From NCBI RefSeq assembly GCF_001535545.1, contig NZ_CP014141.1, positions 1,630,001-1,694,000 on the forward strand: a stretch of DNA of 64,000 nt, read 5' to 3'. Both the position numbers and the translations under genes were made by a program. The DNA comes from Thermus parvatiensis (lineage in GTDB: Bacteria > Deinococcota > Deinococci > Deinococcales > Thermaceae). This document shows, piece after piece, positions 26,192 to 35,629 of this stretch; position 1 is the first letter of the stretch; each line of letters begins with the position of its first letter. Below the pieces are notes generated by a model that was not told the DNA's origin, searched no databases, and saw only the letters and a list, made by a program, of their open reading frames with translations.

Positions 26192-27321
26192 ATGTTCTTA
26201 TTAGCCACGATCCTGTTTTTGGCCAGCTGCGCTGGGGGGGCCGTAGGCACCGCGGCCTCCCTCCACCTCGCTCGCTTAGACAACCCCTTCTACCTGGGTC
26301 TGCAACACGCCATCGGTTGGGGTGCCTCCGTCTTAGCCCTCTTCACAGGCTACCTTCTAGATCGGACGGACCGCAAAAAAGCCCTCAGCTTCGGGCTTCT
26401 CTCTGGCAGTCTCCTGCGCTTTCTTTTAGGAACAAGCCTCGGCCTCATTGGTCCATGGACCTTTCTCGGCCTTTACCTGGTAGACAACATCCTTGAGCTT
26501 CTTCTGGAGGTCCGGGTCCTGGTCCCTAGACTCGTGCCGCAGGAACGGGAGAAGGCCCATGGGTGTCTTTACACGGCAAGTCTCCTTGCTGACCTTCTCG
26601 GCGCCCCCTTAGGCGCCTTCCTCTTCGTCCAGAATCCCTCCTGGCCCTTTTTCCTCGGGGGCGCGCTAGGCTTTGTGGCCATTCACTTCGCCGCTAGGCT
26701 CCCTCCCATACCGCCTCTTGGAAAAGCCCCCCCGGGGGTGCTGGCTGGCCTGAGGTGGCTGTACCAGGAAGCCTTCTTTCGTCGGCTAGCCGGAGCGGTC
26801 CTTGGAGCCAGCTTCCTCCGGGTCATGCCCTTCGCCCTTCTTCCCCTCTGGTCCCTCCAAGCCGGGTACGGACCCATAGGGTATGGGCTCCTCAGCACCG
26901 CCTTCTCCCTTGGGGGGCCTTAGGAGGGCTTTTGGCAGGGAAACTTAAAGGCAAAAGGCCGCAAAGGGTGCTTAGCCTCCTTTTCCTCATGGACGCCGGG
27001 GCCGTCCTGGGTTTGCTCTTCAAGCCTCCCCTTCCCCTGGGCCTGCTCCTCGTGGCCCTCCTGGGGATAAGCGCCATCCTCCTGGGGGTCCAAGAGGTGG
27101 TGCTAAGGCAGGCCCTGGCCCCGGATGCCCTGCTGGGCCGGGTAGGGGGTGGAATGAGGTTCCTTAGCGGCTCGGCCGGGCTTTTGGGGGCACTTTTGGC
27201 GGGGGCAGTGGGGGGAAAGGTGGGCTTGGAGGAGGTCTATCTGGGAGCGGGGCTTGGATTTCTCCTCCTGGCCTTGGTCGCCTGGGGCTTCCTCGGCCAA
27301 ATGGAGAAACGGACCCGGTGA
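26192..27321 (+). CDS. MFS exporter 3 of the island (one-base frameshift)
   Basis: 376 residues when repaired, paralogous in place and type to MFS 2. It begins LLATILFLASCAGGAVGTAASLHLARLD, has the loop motif LLDRTDRKKAL, and continues through helices to LSTAFSLGG. The frame breaks at about 26918; adding one G to the G run gives SLGGALGGLLAGKLKGKRP and the rest of the second half. It forms the second propeller-MFS module with propeller 2. The substrate is unknown. Confidence 0.8.
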
Positions 27322-27441
27322 TCTCCTGGGAGCGTTTTCTGCCTCGCCTCCTTTCTCCTCCTCGGCCCCACGGCCCGGCTAGCCCGTCAGGAGCCCCGCC
27401 GCTAGAGGGGCCGGCCGGATTTGGCAAGGGCTTGGGGCCCT

Positions 27442-27504
27442 GGTTACGGGGAGCCACGCGGGATGCTGGCCGTGGCACCCTTTCCACGTAACCTCCGCGT
27501 AACC
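27442..27504 (+). promoter_or_regulatory. Operator cassette E3, orphaned
   Basis: GGTTACG at 27442, a decayed partner (AGCCACG) 10 bp later, GTGGCA/TTCCAC palindrome arms at 27472-27487, and CGTAACC at 27487 and 27498. The leader that follows E1 and E2 is absent; instead the IS5 remnant starts 6 nt after the cassette. The gene once controlled here seems to have been lost. The rest of the 27322-27441 gap shows no gene I can support. Confidence 0.55.
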
Positions 27505-27510
27505 TCCCCG

Positions 27511-27880
27511 CTCCTTGTGGCCCCGGGTAGGCAAGCTCTTTGTGGACTGGGGCTACCGGGGTTTGCGGGAGGTGGCTAGGGGGCTGGGACTGGAGCTGGA
27601 GGTGGTGGCCCGTCCTTACGCGGGGGTGCGGGGGGTCTGGGTGCGGGAGGGGGAGGAGGTGCCGGAGATCCCGCGGGAGGGTGGGTTCAAGCCCCTGCCC
27701 AAGCGGTGGGTGGTGGAGCGGACCTTTGCCTGGATGGGGCGAAACCGACGGCTGGGGAAAGATTACGAGTACCACCCTGAGGTAACGGAAGCCTGGATGT
27801 ATTTAGGCATGATACGCTTGCTGGTGAAGCGGCTGGCCAGGGCCGCATAAGCTGGAGGAGGAGACTTTTACAACGGTTTC
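27511..27880 (+). mobile_element. 3' remnant of the IS5-family element
   Basis: 370 bp nearly identical to the last part of the element at 14646-15603, ending with the right inverted repeat (GACTTTTACAACGGTTTC) at 27880. It encodes the last 111 or so residues of the transposase, from [15 protein letters not shown] to the stop, with the catalytic Glu region. The left end and all of the 5' part are missing, so it cannot move by itself. Confidence 0.9.
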
Positions 27881-27927
27881 TAACTACATCAACCCCACGC
27901 GTTGGATTTCTCGTCCGCAGGAGGTGG

Positions 27928-29705
27928 TTGGGGCTGGGTAAAAGATCCCTTTGGCGCCTGCTGCTCCCTGCGCTGCGGCACATCTTCCGCGCAAGCCCCA
28001 GGGAGAGCGCCCTTTTGCTTGGGCTCCTGGTCCTGGGAGGGCTCGTGCCAGTGGCGGTGCTGGGCCTCACCCGTGCCTTGGTGGACCAGCTGGCGACCAC
28101 ACTGGGGGGTAGTCCCTTTACCCCAACCCTGCTTTGGCCGCTGGTGGGGTTAGCGCTGGCTTTTGGCCTGGACTTCCTCCTCACCCCCTGGGTGGCCTAC
28201 CTGCAAGGTTCGGTGAACGAAAAGCTCACCGCTCGGGTTCACCTGCTCCTCATGGAGAAGGTGGCCGGCACGCCGGACCTGACCCCCTTTGAGGATCCCC
28301 GCTTTCACGATGAGCTTCAGGTGCTACGCGACCAGGCCCCTTACCAGCCCCTCAACCTGCTGGTTTTCCTGGGCAACGCTTTCCGGGAGGTCCTCGCCGC
28401 TCTCGGGGTTCTTCTCCTGCTATTTGGGCTGGCGCCTTTCTTCCCCTTACTCCTGCTTTTGGCCACCCTGCCCCAAGCCTGGCTCACCTTTCGGCTCCAG
28501 AAGGGGGTGTGGGAGGCCCTACTCTTCGGGGCCCCCGAGGCCCGGCGAATGCGCTATTTCGCCGAGGTGCTCTTGAGCCCCGAGACTGCCAAAGAGGTGC
28601 GGTTATTCGGTCTTTTGCCCTTCTTCCGCAGACGTTACCTCGAGGTTTTCCATAGCCTTTACCAAAGCCTGCGCCGTGCTCGAGGCCGCCAGGCCCTAGG
28701 GACCAGCCTGCTGGTGCTACTGAGCGCCCTTTTCACGGCTCTTGCCCTCTTCTTGGGGCTGCGCCAGACCCTCTTGGGAGGGAGCCTGGGCAGTCTGGTG
28801 CTCCTCTTGCAGTCGGTGGGAAGCCTCCAGCAAAACCTCTACGCCCTAGTCCAGGACGGGGCATGCTGTACGAAAGCCTGTTGTACTTTGAAAAGCTGGA
28901 AAGCTTCCTAGCCAGGCCCGCTTCCATGGCGGAGACTGGCCCGGGCAGGAAGGTCCAGGGTTTTGAGGAGATCCGGTTTGAAGGGGTGGGGTTCTGCTAC
29001 CCCAACGGAAAGCGGGCGCTTGCGGGAGTCTCCTTTGCCCTCCGACGGGGGGAGCGCCTGGCTTTGGTGGGGGAAAACGGGGCGGGCAAGACCACCCTGG
29101 TAAAGCTCCTCCTCCGCTTCTACGACCCCACGGAGGGCCGCATCCTGGTGGACGGGATTGACCTCCGGGAAATAGACCTGAAGGCCTGGCGCGCCCTCAT
29201 CGCCGCAGTCTTCCAGGACTTTGGCCGCTACGCCCTAACCCTCGAGGAAAACGTCGCCCTTTCCGACCCGGACGTGAAGCCCGACCCTAACCGTGTCGCA
29301 GAGGCCTTACGCTTAGGCGGGGCCTGGGAGCTCCTCCAGCGGCTTGGCCCCCAGGCCCTCCTGTCCAAGGCCTTTGGCGGCACAGAGCTTTCCCTGGGGG
29401 AATGGCAACGAGTCGCCCTCTCGCGGGCCTTCTTCCGCAAGGCCAAGCTTTTGGTCTTGGACGAGCCTACGGCCTCGCTGGATCCCAAAGAGGAGGCCCA
29501 CCTCTACAGGCGCTTCGCCGGGATGGCCGGGGGTAAGACGGTCATCCTCATCACCCACCGCCTGGGTTCGGTGCGCATGGCGGACCGGATCCTCGTCCTC
29601 CAGGAAGGCCGGTTGGTGGAGGAAGGGACCCATGAGGAGTTGTTGCGGAGGAAGGGCGCCTACGCCGAGCTTTGGCGGCTCCAGGCCCAACTTTACGAAA
29701 CCTGA
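27928..29705 (+). CDS. ABC exporter, fused permease and ATPase (one-base frameshift)
   Basis: 592 residues when repaired. The N-terminal 320 residues hold about six membrane helices (LLLGLLVLGGLVPVAVLGL and on). The C-terminal ATPase has Walker A GENGAGKTT, Q-loop VFQDFGRYALTLEENV, signature ELSLGEWQRVALSRAFF, Walker B LLVLDEPTASLD and H-loop ITHRLGSVRMADRI. The frame breaks at about 28858; adding one G gives VQDGGMLYESLLYFEKLE. There is no C39 peptidase domain, so it does not itself cut a double-Gly leader. A TTG start at 27928 follows AGGAGG closely. As last gene of the island it may export the island's product. Confidence 0.85.
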
Positions 29706-29783
29706 GGGGATCTTGACCGGGGTGAGGCTTCCCCTTCCCCCTGGGCGCGGTCCCCTTCCTGGGCAAGGCGTAAACTCAAAGGC

Positions 29784-31132
29784 ATGGACAAGCTGGAAGC
29801 CCTAAAGCGCCTCTTCCCGGGGAAGGTGGACCTCTCGGAAAGCGAGCGCCTGCGCCACGGCAAAGACGAGGGCTACCCCGAGGCGAGGCCCGTGTTGGCC
29901 GTGGTCTACCCGGAGGGCGTGGAGGACGTGCAGAAGGCCCTCCGTTGGGCACGGGAATGGGGCGTGGCGGTGATCCCCTTCGGGGCGGGGACGAGCCTCG
30001 AGGGCCACCTCTACCCCGTCAGGGAGGCCATCAGCCTGGACCTGAGCCGGATGAACCGGGTCCTGGAGGTGAGGCCCCAGGACTTCCTTTGCGTGGTGGA
30101 GCCCGGCCTCACCCGCAAGGCCCTAAACGAGGCCCTGAAGGGCACGGGCCTCTTCTTCCCCGTGGACCCCGGGGCCGACGCCACCTTGGGGGGATGGCCG
30201 CCACCAACGCCAGCGGCACCACCACGGTGCGCTACGGGGGGATGCGGCAGAACGTCCTCGCCCTCCAGGTGGTCCTGGCGAGCGGCGAGGTCCTGGAGCT
30301 TGGGCGCCCGGTGCGCAAGACCAGCGCCGGCTACGACCTGAAGGACCTCTTCATCGGCTCCGAGGGCACCCTGGGGGTCATCACCCGCCTCACCCTTAGG
30401 CTCCACCCCCTCCCCGAGCACGTGCACACCCTAAGGGTCTTCTTCCCCGGGGTGGAGGAGGCGGCGGAGGCCAGCTACCGGGTGATGGCCAGCGGGCTTC
30501 CCGTGGCCCGGCTGGAGCTTCTGGACGAGTTCGCCCTGAAGGCCCTCAACCGCCACCTGGGCACGGGCTTCCCCGAGCGGCCTGCCCTTTTCCTGGAGTT
30601 CCACTCCTCCACCAAGGAGGCCCTGGAGGCGGAGATGGCCTTGGCCCTGGAGCTCGTGCGGGAGGCCGGGGCCCTCGAGGTGGAGGTGGCCAAAACGGAG
30701 GAGGAGAGGCGCGGCCAGTGGGAGGCCCGGCACCAGGCCTACTGGGCCCTCGTCCACCTCTTCCCCGGCCACCGCTTCATGATCACCGACACCGCCGTCC
30801 CCCTCTCCCGGCTTCCCGAGATGGTGCGCTTCGCCCAAGGGCTCCTAAGGGAGATGGGCCTCACCGGGAACATCCTGGGCCACGTGGGGGACGGGAACTT
30901 CCACACCCTAATTCCCGTCCTCCCCGAGGACTACCCCAAGGCCGAGGCCTACGCCGAGAGGCTCGTGGAAAAGGCCCTGGAGCTTGGGGGCACCTGCACC
31001 GCCGAGCACGGGGTGGGCCTCCGCAAAAGGAAGTTCCTCCCCAAGGAGCACGGCCCCGCCCTGGAGTGGATGCGGAGGCTCAAGGCCCTCTTTGACCCCG
31101 AAGGGCTCCTGAACCCGGGTAAGGTCGTCTAG
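29784..31132 (+). CDS. glcD: FAD-linked oxidase, glycolate/D-lactate type (one-base frameshift)
   Basis: 449 residues when repaired. The FAD-binding PP-loop is VIPFGAGTSLEGH, followed by VVEPGLTRKALNEAL and SAGYDLKDLFIGSEGTLGVITRLTLR. The C-terminal cap has NILGHVGDGNFHTLI and the typical CTAEHGVGLRKRKFL. It oxidises 2-hydroxy acids such as glycolate or D-lactate; glcE-like sequence is 19 kb away at 49.1 kb and no glcF is in the window. The break at about 30190 is cured by one G in the G run, giving ATLGGMAATNASGT. It begins at ATG 29784, where normal core sequence resumes after the island. Confidence 0.9.
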
Positions 31133-31824
31133 GGGAGGCCGAAGAAGGCCCGGGCCCGGCGGAGGAGCTCCTCCCCCTCCAAGCCCTGGAAGAGGAAGGC
31201 GCTTCGGTCGGGCTCCCCCTCCCAGACCTCAAAGAGGAGCCGGGAGGCGCCCCCCCTAAGCCCCGTGTTCCCCACGTAGCCGATGGGGTCCCCCCGGTGG
31301 ACGCGGCTTCCCACCTTGAGCCCCGGGTAGGGGGCCTGGAGGTGGGCGTAGACCGTGGTGCGGCCGTCCGGGTGGCGGACGTGGACCTCGAGGCCGCGGA
31401 GGAGGTCCATCTCCTCCGGGGAGGCTCCCTCCCGCACCCGCTCCAGAAGCGCCTGCCAGGCCTCCTCGGAAAGCTCCTGGAAGTCCGGGTCCACCTTCAC
31501 CACCTCGCCCCCGAAGGCCGCCACCACCCCCATCCCCCGCACCACGGGCACGCAGGCGTCCCCCTGGCGGAAGACGAAGCCCGCGCTCACCCCCTTGCGG
31601 TAAGGGCGGGGGGCACCCGGCAGGTTCTCGGGAAGGGAGGGCAGGCAGGCCCCGGGGAGGGGCAGCATGTACCCCTCGGGGGCCCAGAGGGCCCTTTCCC
31701 GGTAGGCCATGGCCTCCTGGCGCAAGGCCGCCACCTGCCGCCCCCTAAGGGAGAAGGCGAAGGTGACCACCAGGGCGTAAAGGCTCACGGCCAGGAGGAG
31801 GTAGTGCCCCGGCTTCCAGCCCAC
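31129..31824 (-). CDS. Membrane-anchored LytM/M23-like protein lacking zinc ligands
   Basis: 231 residues from a GTG at 31824. One N-terminal membrane helix (YLLLAVSLYALVVTFAF) anchors an external domain. The C-terminal part follows the M23 peptidase pattern: VVAAFGGEVVKV, TTVYAHLQAPYPGLKVGSRVHRGDPIGYVGNTG. But the usual GPHLHFE motif is GASRLLFEVWEG and the first His motif is also gone, so zinc binding and catalysis should be lost. Non-catalytic LytM proteins such as EnvC/NlpD regulate amidases; a similar role is an inference. It overlaps the convergent glcD stop by 4 nt. Confidence 0.78.
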   Translation of the reverse strand: MGWKPGHYLLLAVSLYALVVTFAFSLRGRQVAALRQEAMAYRERALWAPEGYMLPLPGACLPSLPENLPGAPRPYRKGVSAGFVFRQGDACVPVVRGMGVVAAFGGEVVKVDPDFQELSEEAWQALLERVREGASPEEMDLLRGLEVHVRHPDGRTTVYAHLQAPYPGLKVGSRVHRGDPIGYVGNTGLRGGASRLLFEVWEGEPDRSAFLFQGLEGEELLRRARAFFGLP

Positions 31825-31933
31825 GGGGCCATCCTAAGTGGCCGCACGTGGATCGCGCAACCGAGGGGGCCCGAACCGGGGCCAGAGGAAGGCCCCCACC
31901 GCGGCGAAAGCGAGAGGCAGCGCACCCTGGACC

Positions 31934-31963
31934 AAAAAACGCTCCCCGCCCCCTCGGGGCGGG
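31934..31963 (-). terminator. Rho-independent terminator of rpmB
   Basis: Read on the minus strand, an 8-bp stem CCCGCCCC/GGGGCGGG with a 3-nt loop (31945-31963) is followed by GAGCG and six T (31934-31939). It lies about 50 nt beyond the rpmB stop. The remainder of 31825-32014 shows no convincing gene. Confidence 0.8.
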
Positions 31964-32014
31964 AAGGCCCTTCTTGCCCCGTACAGGCTCAAGCCGGCAC
32001 GGGGCCTGGGGACG

Positions 32015-32311
32015 CTAGAGGAGCTTGAGGAGCTCCTTCTTGATCTCCTTGGGGGAAAGCCCCTCCAGCTTAAGCCCCTTGGCCCGCTCCACGAGCTCGT
32101 AGACCTTGGGGATGTGGCTTGCGGCCACGCGGAAGGTGATCTCCTGGCCGGCGACCCGCACCCGGACCTTCTGCAGGTTGGGGTACTGGCGGCGCTTGGA
32201 GATGCCGGTGGTCTTCTTGCCCACACCCCCTTCCCGCTTGGCCTTACCCCGCCTTTGGATGCTGTTGGCCACGATGGGCCGCTTCCCGCTGATCTCGCAC
32301 ACCTTGGACAT
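32015..32311 (-). CDS. rpmB: 50S ribosomal protein L28
   Basis: 98 residues, the length of Thermus L28. It begins [18 protein letters not shown] and includes [20 protein letters not shown], the family signature, with a basic N-terminal half and a C-terminal helical extension ending KKELLKLL. Start ATG at 32311. It has its own promoter-like TATACT (complement of 32346-32351) and a strong terminator, so it is transcribed alone. It is divergent from lspA. Confidence 0.96.
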
Positions 32312-32345
32312 AGCACCCTCCCGTGCCCGAAGGCAAACCCTAAGG

Positions 32346-32351
32346 AGTATA
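32346..32351 (-). promoter_or_regulatory. -10 element TATACT for rpmB
   Basis: On the minus strand TATACT lies 34 nt upstream of the rpmB ATG, leaving a normal leader with GGGAGG shortly before the start. No strong -35 match is seen 17 nt upstream. Confidence 0.45.
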
Positions 32352-32371
32352 GCACACCGCCTGCCATCCGG

Positions 32372-32377
32372 TAGACT
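32372..32377 (+). promoter_or_regulatory. -10 element TAGACT for lspA
   Basis: TAGACT ends 7 nt before the ATG at 32385, the same leaderless spacing as other genes here. It faces away from the rpmB promoter. Confidence 0.4.
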
Positions 32378-32384
32378 CTTTGGG

Positions 32385-32839
32385 ATGCCCACGGTGCTGG
32401 TGCCCCTCCTCATCGCCCTAGACCAGATCCTGAAGCTCTGGGCCCTGGAGAACCTCTCCCCCGTGCCGAGGCCCCTCCTGGGGGACCTCCTCTACCTGAC
32501 CCTGGTGCAAAACACCGGGGCGGGGTTTGGCCTCTTCCAGGGAAAAGCCTTTCTCCTAGGGTGGCTGAGCCTCCTGGTGGGGACGGCCTTCCTCTACCTT
32601 CTGGCCCGGCGGCGCTACTCCTTATGGGAAGCCTTGGCCCTTTCCCTGCTCGCCGCCGGGGCCCTGGGCAACGGCATAGACCGGCTGGGCCGGGGGTGGG
32701 TGGTGGACTACCTGGACCTCGGCACCTCCGTCCCCTTCATCGCCAACTTCCCCGTCTTCAACCTGGCGGACGTGTACGTAACCCTGGGGGCGGCCCTCCT
32801 CCTCCTGGGCCCCCTCCTGGCCCGCAAGAAGCGGCGTTA

Positions 32840-32843
<4 letters not shown>
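32385..32843 (+). CDS. lspA: Lipoprotein signal peptidase (signal peptidase II)
   Basis: 152 residues with four membrane helices. It removes signal peptides from prolipoproteins. The two catalytic aspartates are in [19 protein letters not shown] and in [14 protein letters not shown]; the early helix [11 protein letters not shown] and the motif [14 protein letters not shown] are also typical. The tail ARKKRRY is cytoplasmic. Its stop overlaps the convergent aspC end by 4 nt. Confidence 0.95.
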
Positions 32844-33999
<1,156 letters not shown>

Positions 34000-34002
34000 C
34001 TA

Positions 34003-34008
34003 AGTATA
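34003..34008 (-). promoter_or_regulatory. -10 element TATACT for aspC
   Basis: A minus-strand TATACT separated by 6 nt from the aspC ATG at 33996. It is back-to-back with the TAGAAT at 34015-34020 that serves the divergent mntA gene. Confidence 0.5.
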
Positions 34009-34014
34009 CGCGGG

Positions 34015-34020
34015 TAGAAT
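34015..34020 (+). promoter_or_regulatory. -10 element TAGAAT for the mntA-hepT pair
   Basis: TAGAAT ends 6 nt before the GTG at 34027, suggesting a leaderless toxin-antitoxin transcript. Confidence 0.45.
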
Positions 34021-34026
34021 GGACCC

Positions 34027-34332
34027 GTGACGGAAGGGGAGGTCCTGGAGGAGGTGAAGCGCCGGGTGCGCACGCGGCTCAAGGGAAGGCGCTACCGCCT
34101 CTACCTCTTCGGTTCCCGGGCGAGGAAGGAGGGGAGCCCCCGCTCGGACTACGATCTGGCCCTCCTGGCCGATCCTCCCTTGGACCTCGCCACCCTGGCG
34201 GAGCTTAGGGAGGCCCTGGAAGGCCTCCCCATCCTCCAGCCCCTGGACCTGGTGGAGCTCTCCTGGGCCCCGGGGCTCAAGGAGGTGGTGGAAAGGGAAG
34301 GGGTCCTCCTTGACGAGGGAAGAGAAGCTTAG
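34027..34332 (+). CDS. mntA: MNT-type nucleotidyltransferase antitoxin
   Basis: 101 residues. The minimal nucleotidyltransferase motif G-S-(10 residues)-D-x-D is exact: GSRARKEGSPRSDYD, with a third acidic residue later near LVELSW. In characterised MntA-HepT pairs this enzyme transfers AMP units to a tyrosine of the HEPN toxin and inactivates it. The start is GTG 34027, and the stop lies inside the next gene, so the two are translationally coupled. Confidence 0.88.
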   Translation: MTEGEVLEEVKRRVRTRLKGRRYRLYLFGSRARKEGSPRSDYDLALLADPPLDLATLAELREALEGLPILQPLDLVELSWAPGLKEVVEREGVLLDEGREA

Positions 34333-34699
34333 GGCGCAGATGGCCTCCCTGGCCCGGGCGGTGGAGAGGCTAAAGGCCGCCTTAGAGCGGCCCAAGGACG
34401 AGTTTATCCGGGACTCGGCCATCCAGCGGTTTGAGTTCACCTTTGAGCTGGCCTGGAAGACCCTAAAAACCTTTCTGGAACTCCAAGGCCTCGAGGCCCG
34501 CTCCCCCCGCGCGGCCATCCGGGGAGCTTTCCAAGTGGGCCTCCTCCCCGAGGACCCCTTCTGGCTGGAGATGCTGGAGCTGCGCAACCTCACGAGCCAC
34601 ACCTACGACGAGGCCTTGGCCGAGCGCATCTACGCCGAGCTGCCCCAGGCTCTAGAACGCTTCCAGGAACTTCTTCGCCGCCTGGAAGAAGCCCTCTAG
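34310..34699 (+). CDS. hepT: HEPN-domain ribonuclease toxin
   Basis: 129 residues, helical. The catalytic HEPN motif R-x4-H-x-Y is present in ELRNLTSHTYDEALAERIY; the Tyr is the site modified by the partner in characterised systems. It belongs to the family formerly called nucleotidyltransferase substrate-binding protein. It starts at TTG 34310 inside mntA, and its end overlaps the convergent lipid kinase gene by 4 nt. Confidence 0.85.
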   Translation: MTREEKLRAQMASLARAVERLKAALERPKDEFIRDSAIQRFEFTFELAWKTLKTFLELQGLEARSPRAAIRGAFQVGLLPEDPFWLEMLELRNLTSHTYDEALAERIYAELPQALERFQELLRRLEEAL

Positions 34700-35612
34700 G
34701 CCCCCGCGGGCCTAGGCGAAAGCGCCCCCTTCTGAACGCCCGCCCGCCCCCCCACCACCCTAAGCCCCAAAGGCCGGACCTCGGCCCGGTAGAGGGAGGC
34801 CTCGGGCAAAAGCTCCCCGTCCGCGTGGGCGGGAACGGGATGGGCGAACTCCACCGCCACCTCCTGCCCCGCGTACGCCCGCACCCGGGGTGGGAGAGGT
34901 GCCGGCCCAGAAGGAGCCGCGGCAGGATAAGAACCACCCCCATCCGGGAAAACTCCCCCGCCAGGACCACGGAAAGCCGCCCGTCCCTGGGGTCGGCCAT
35001 GGGGGCGATGGGGATGCCCCCGCCGTACATGGGCCCGTTCATGGCGGCGAGGAGGAGAAGGGGGCCCTGGTACACCTCCTCCCCGTCCACCAAGACCCGC
35101 CCCTCGGGAAGGCGCAAATCCTTGAGCACGGCGAAGAGGGCGTAGAGGTAGCGGGGCATTCCCCGGAGGAAGGGGGGGGCGGAGAGGGCCTTCTTGGCCA
35201 CCAGGGCGTCAAACCCGATCCCCAAGGAGGCCCCGAAGGGCTCCCCGTTCACCCACCCCAGGTCCACCGCCTCCTCGGGGGCGTGGAGGGCGAGCTCCAA
35301 GGCCTTGGGCCAGGGAAGCCCGAGGAGGCCCAGCATGCGGGCGAAGTCGTTGCCGCTGCCGATGGGCACCACCCCCAGGACCTTGTCCGTGCCCGCGAGG
35401 CCCCTCAAGACCTCGTGCACCGTGCCGTCCCCCCCCACGGCCACCACCCGGGCCCCCTCGGGGGCCCTTTGGGCAAGCTCGGTGGCGTGGCCCGGACCTT
35501 CCGTGAGGAAGGCCTTGGCCCCCTCCTGGCGGGCCGCCTTCAGGATGGCCCCGGAGAGCCTCCCCACCTTGCCGCGGCCCGCGGCGGGGTTCACGATGAC
35601 CCACTTCTCCAC
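34696..35612 (-). CDS. Diacylglycerol/lipid kinase family protein (one-base frameshift)
   Basis: 305 residues when repaired, YegS/DagK type. The start is VNPAAGRGKVGRLSG; the catalytic nucleotide motif is VVAVGGDGTVHEVLRGL, followed by VLGVVPIGSGNDFARMLGL. It probably phosphorylates a membrane lipid such as diacylglycerol or undecaprenol. The break at about 34888 is cured by one C, giving LSHPRVRAYAGQEVAVEFAHPVPAHADGE, the conserved DGE end. The start is GTG 35612. It is divergent from the next gene, with 17 nt between. Confidence 0.88.
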
Positions 35613-35617
35613 CCCCG

Positions 35618-35623
35618 TATTCT
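35618..35623 (+). promoter_or_regulatory. -10 element TATTCT
   Basis: TATTCT lies 6 nt before the ATG at 35630, leaderless spacing, in the 17-nt gap between divergent genes. Confidence 0.4.
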
Positions 35624-35629
35624 ACGGAT

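Noticed and set aside
31834..31935. Short minus-strand ORF ending DPRAAT between the LytM-like gene and the rpmB terminator
   Set aside because: It has only a TTG start within the terminator T run, about 33 codons, no ribosome site and no similarity I recognise.
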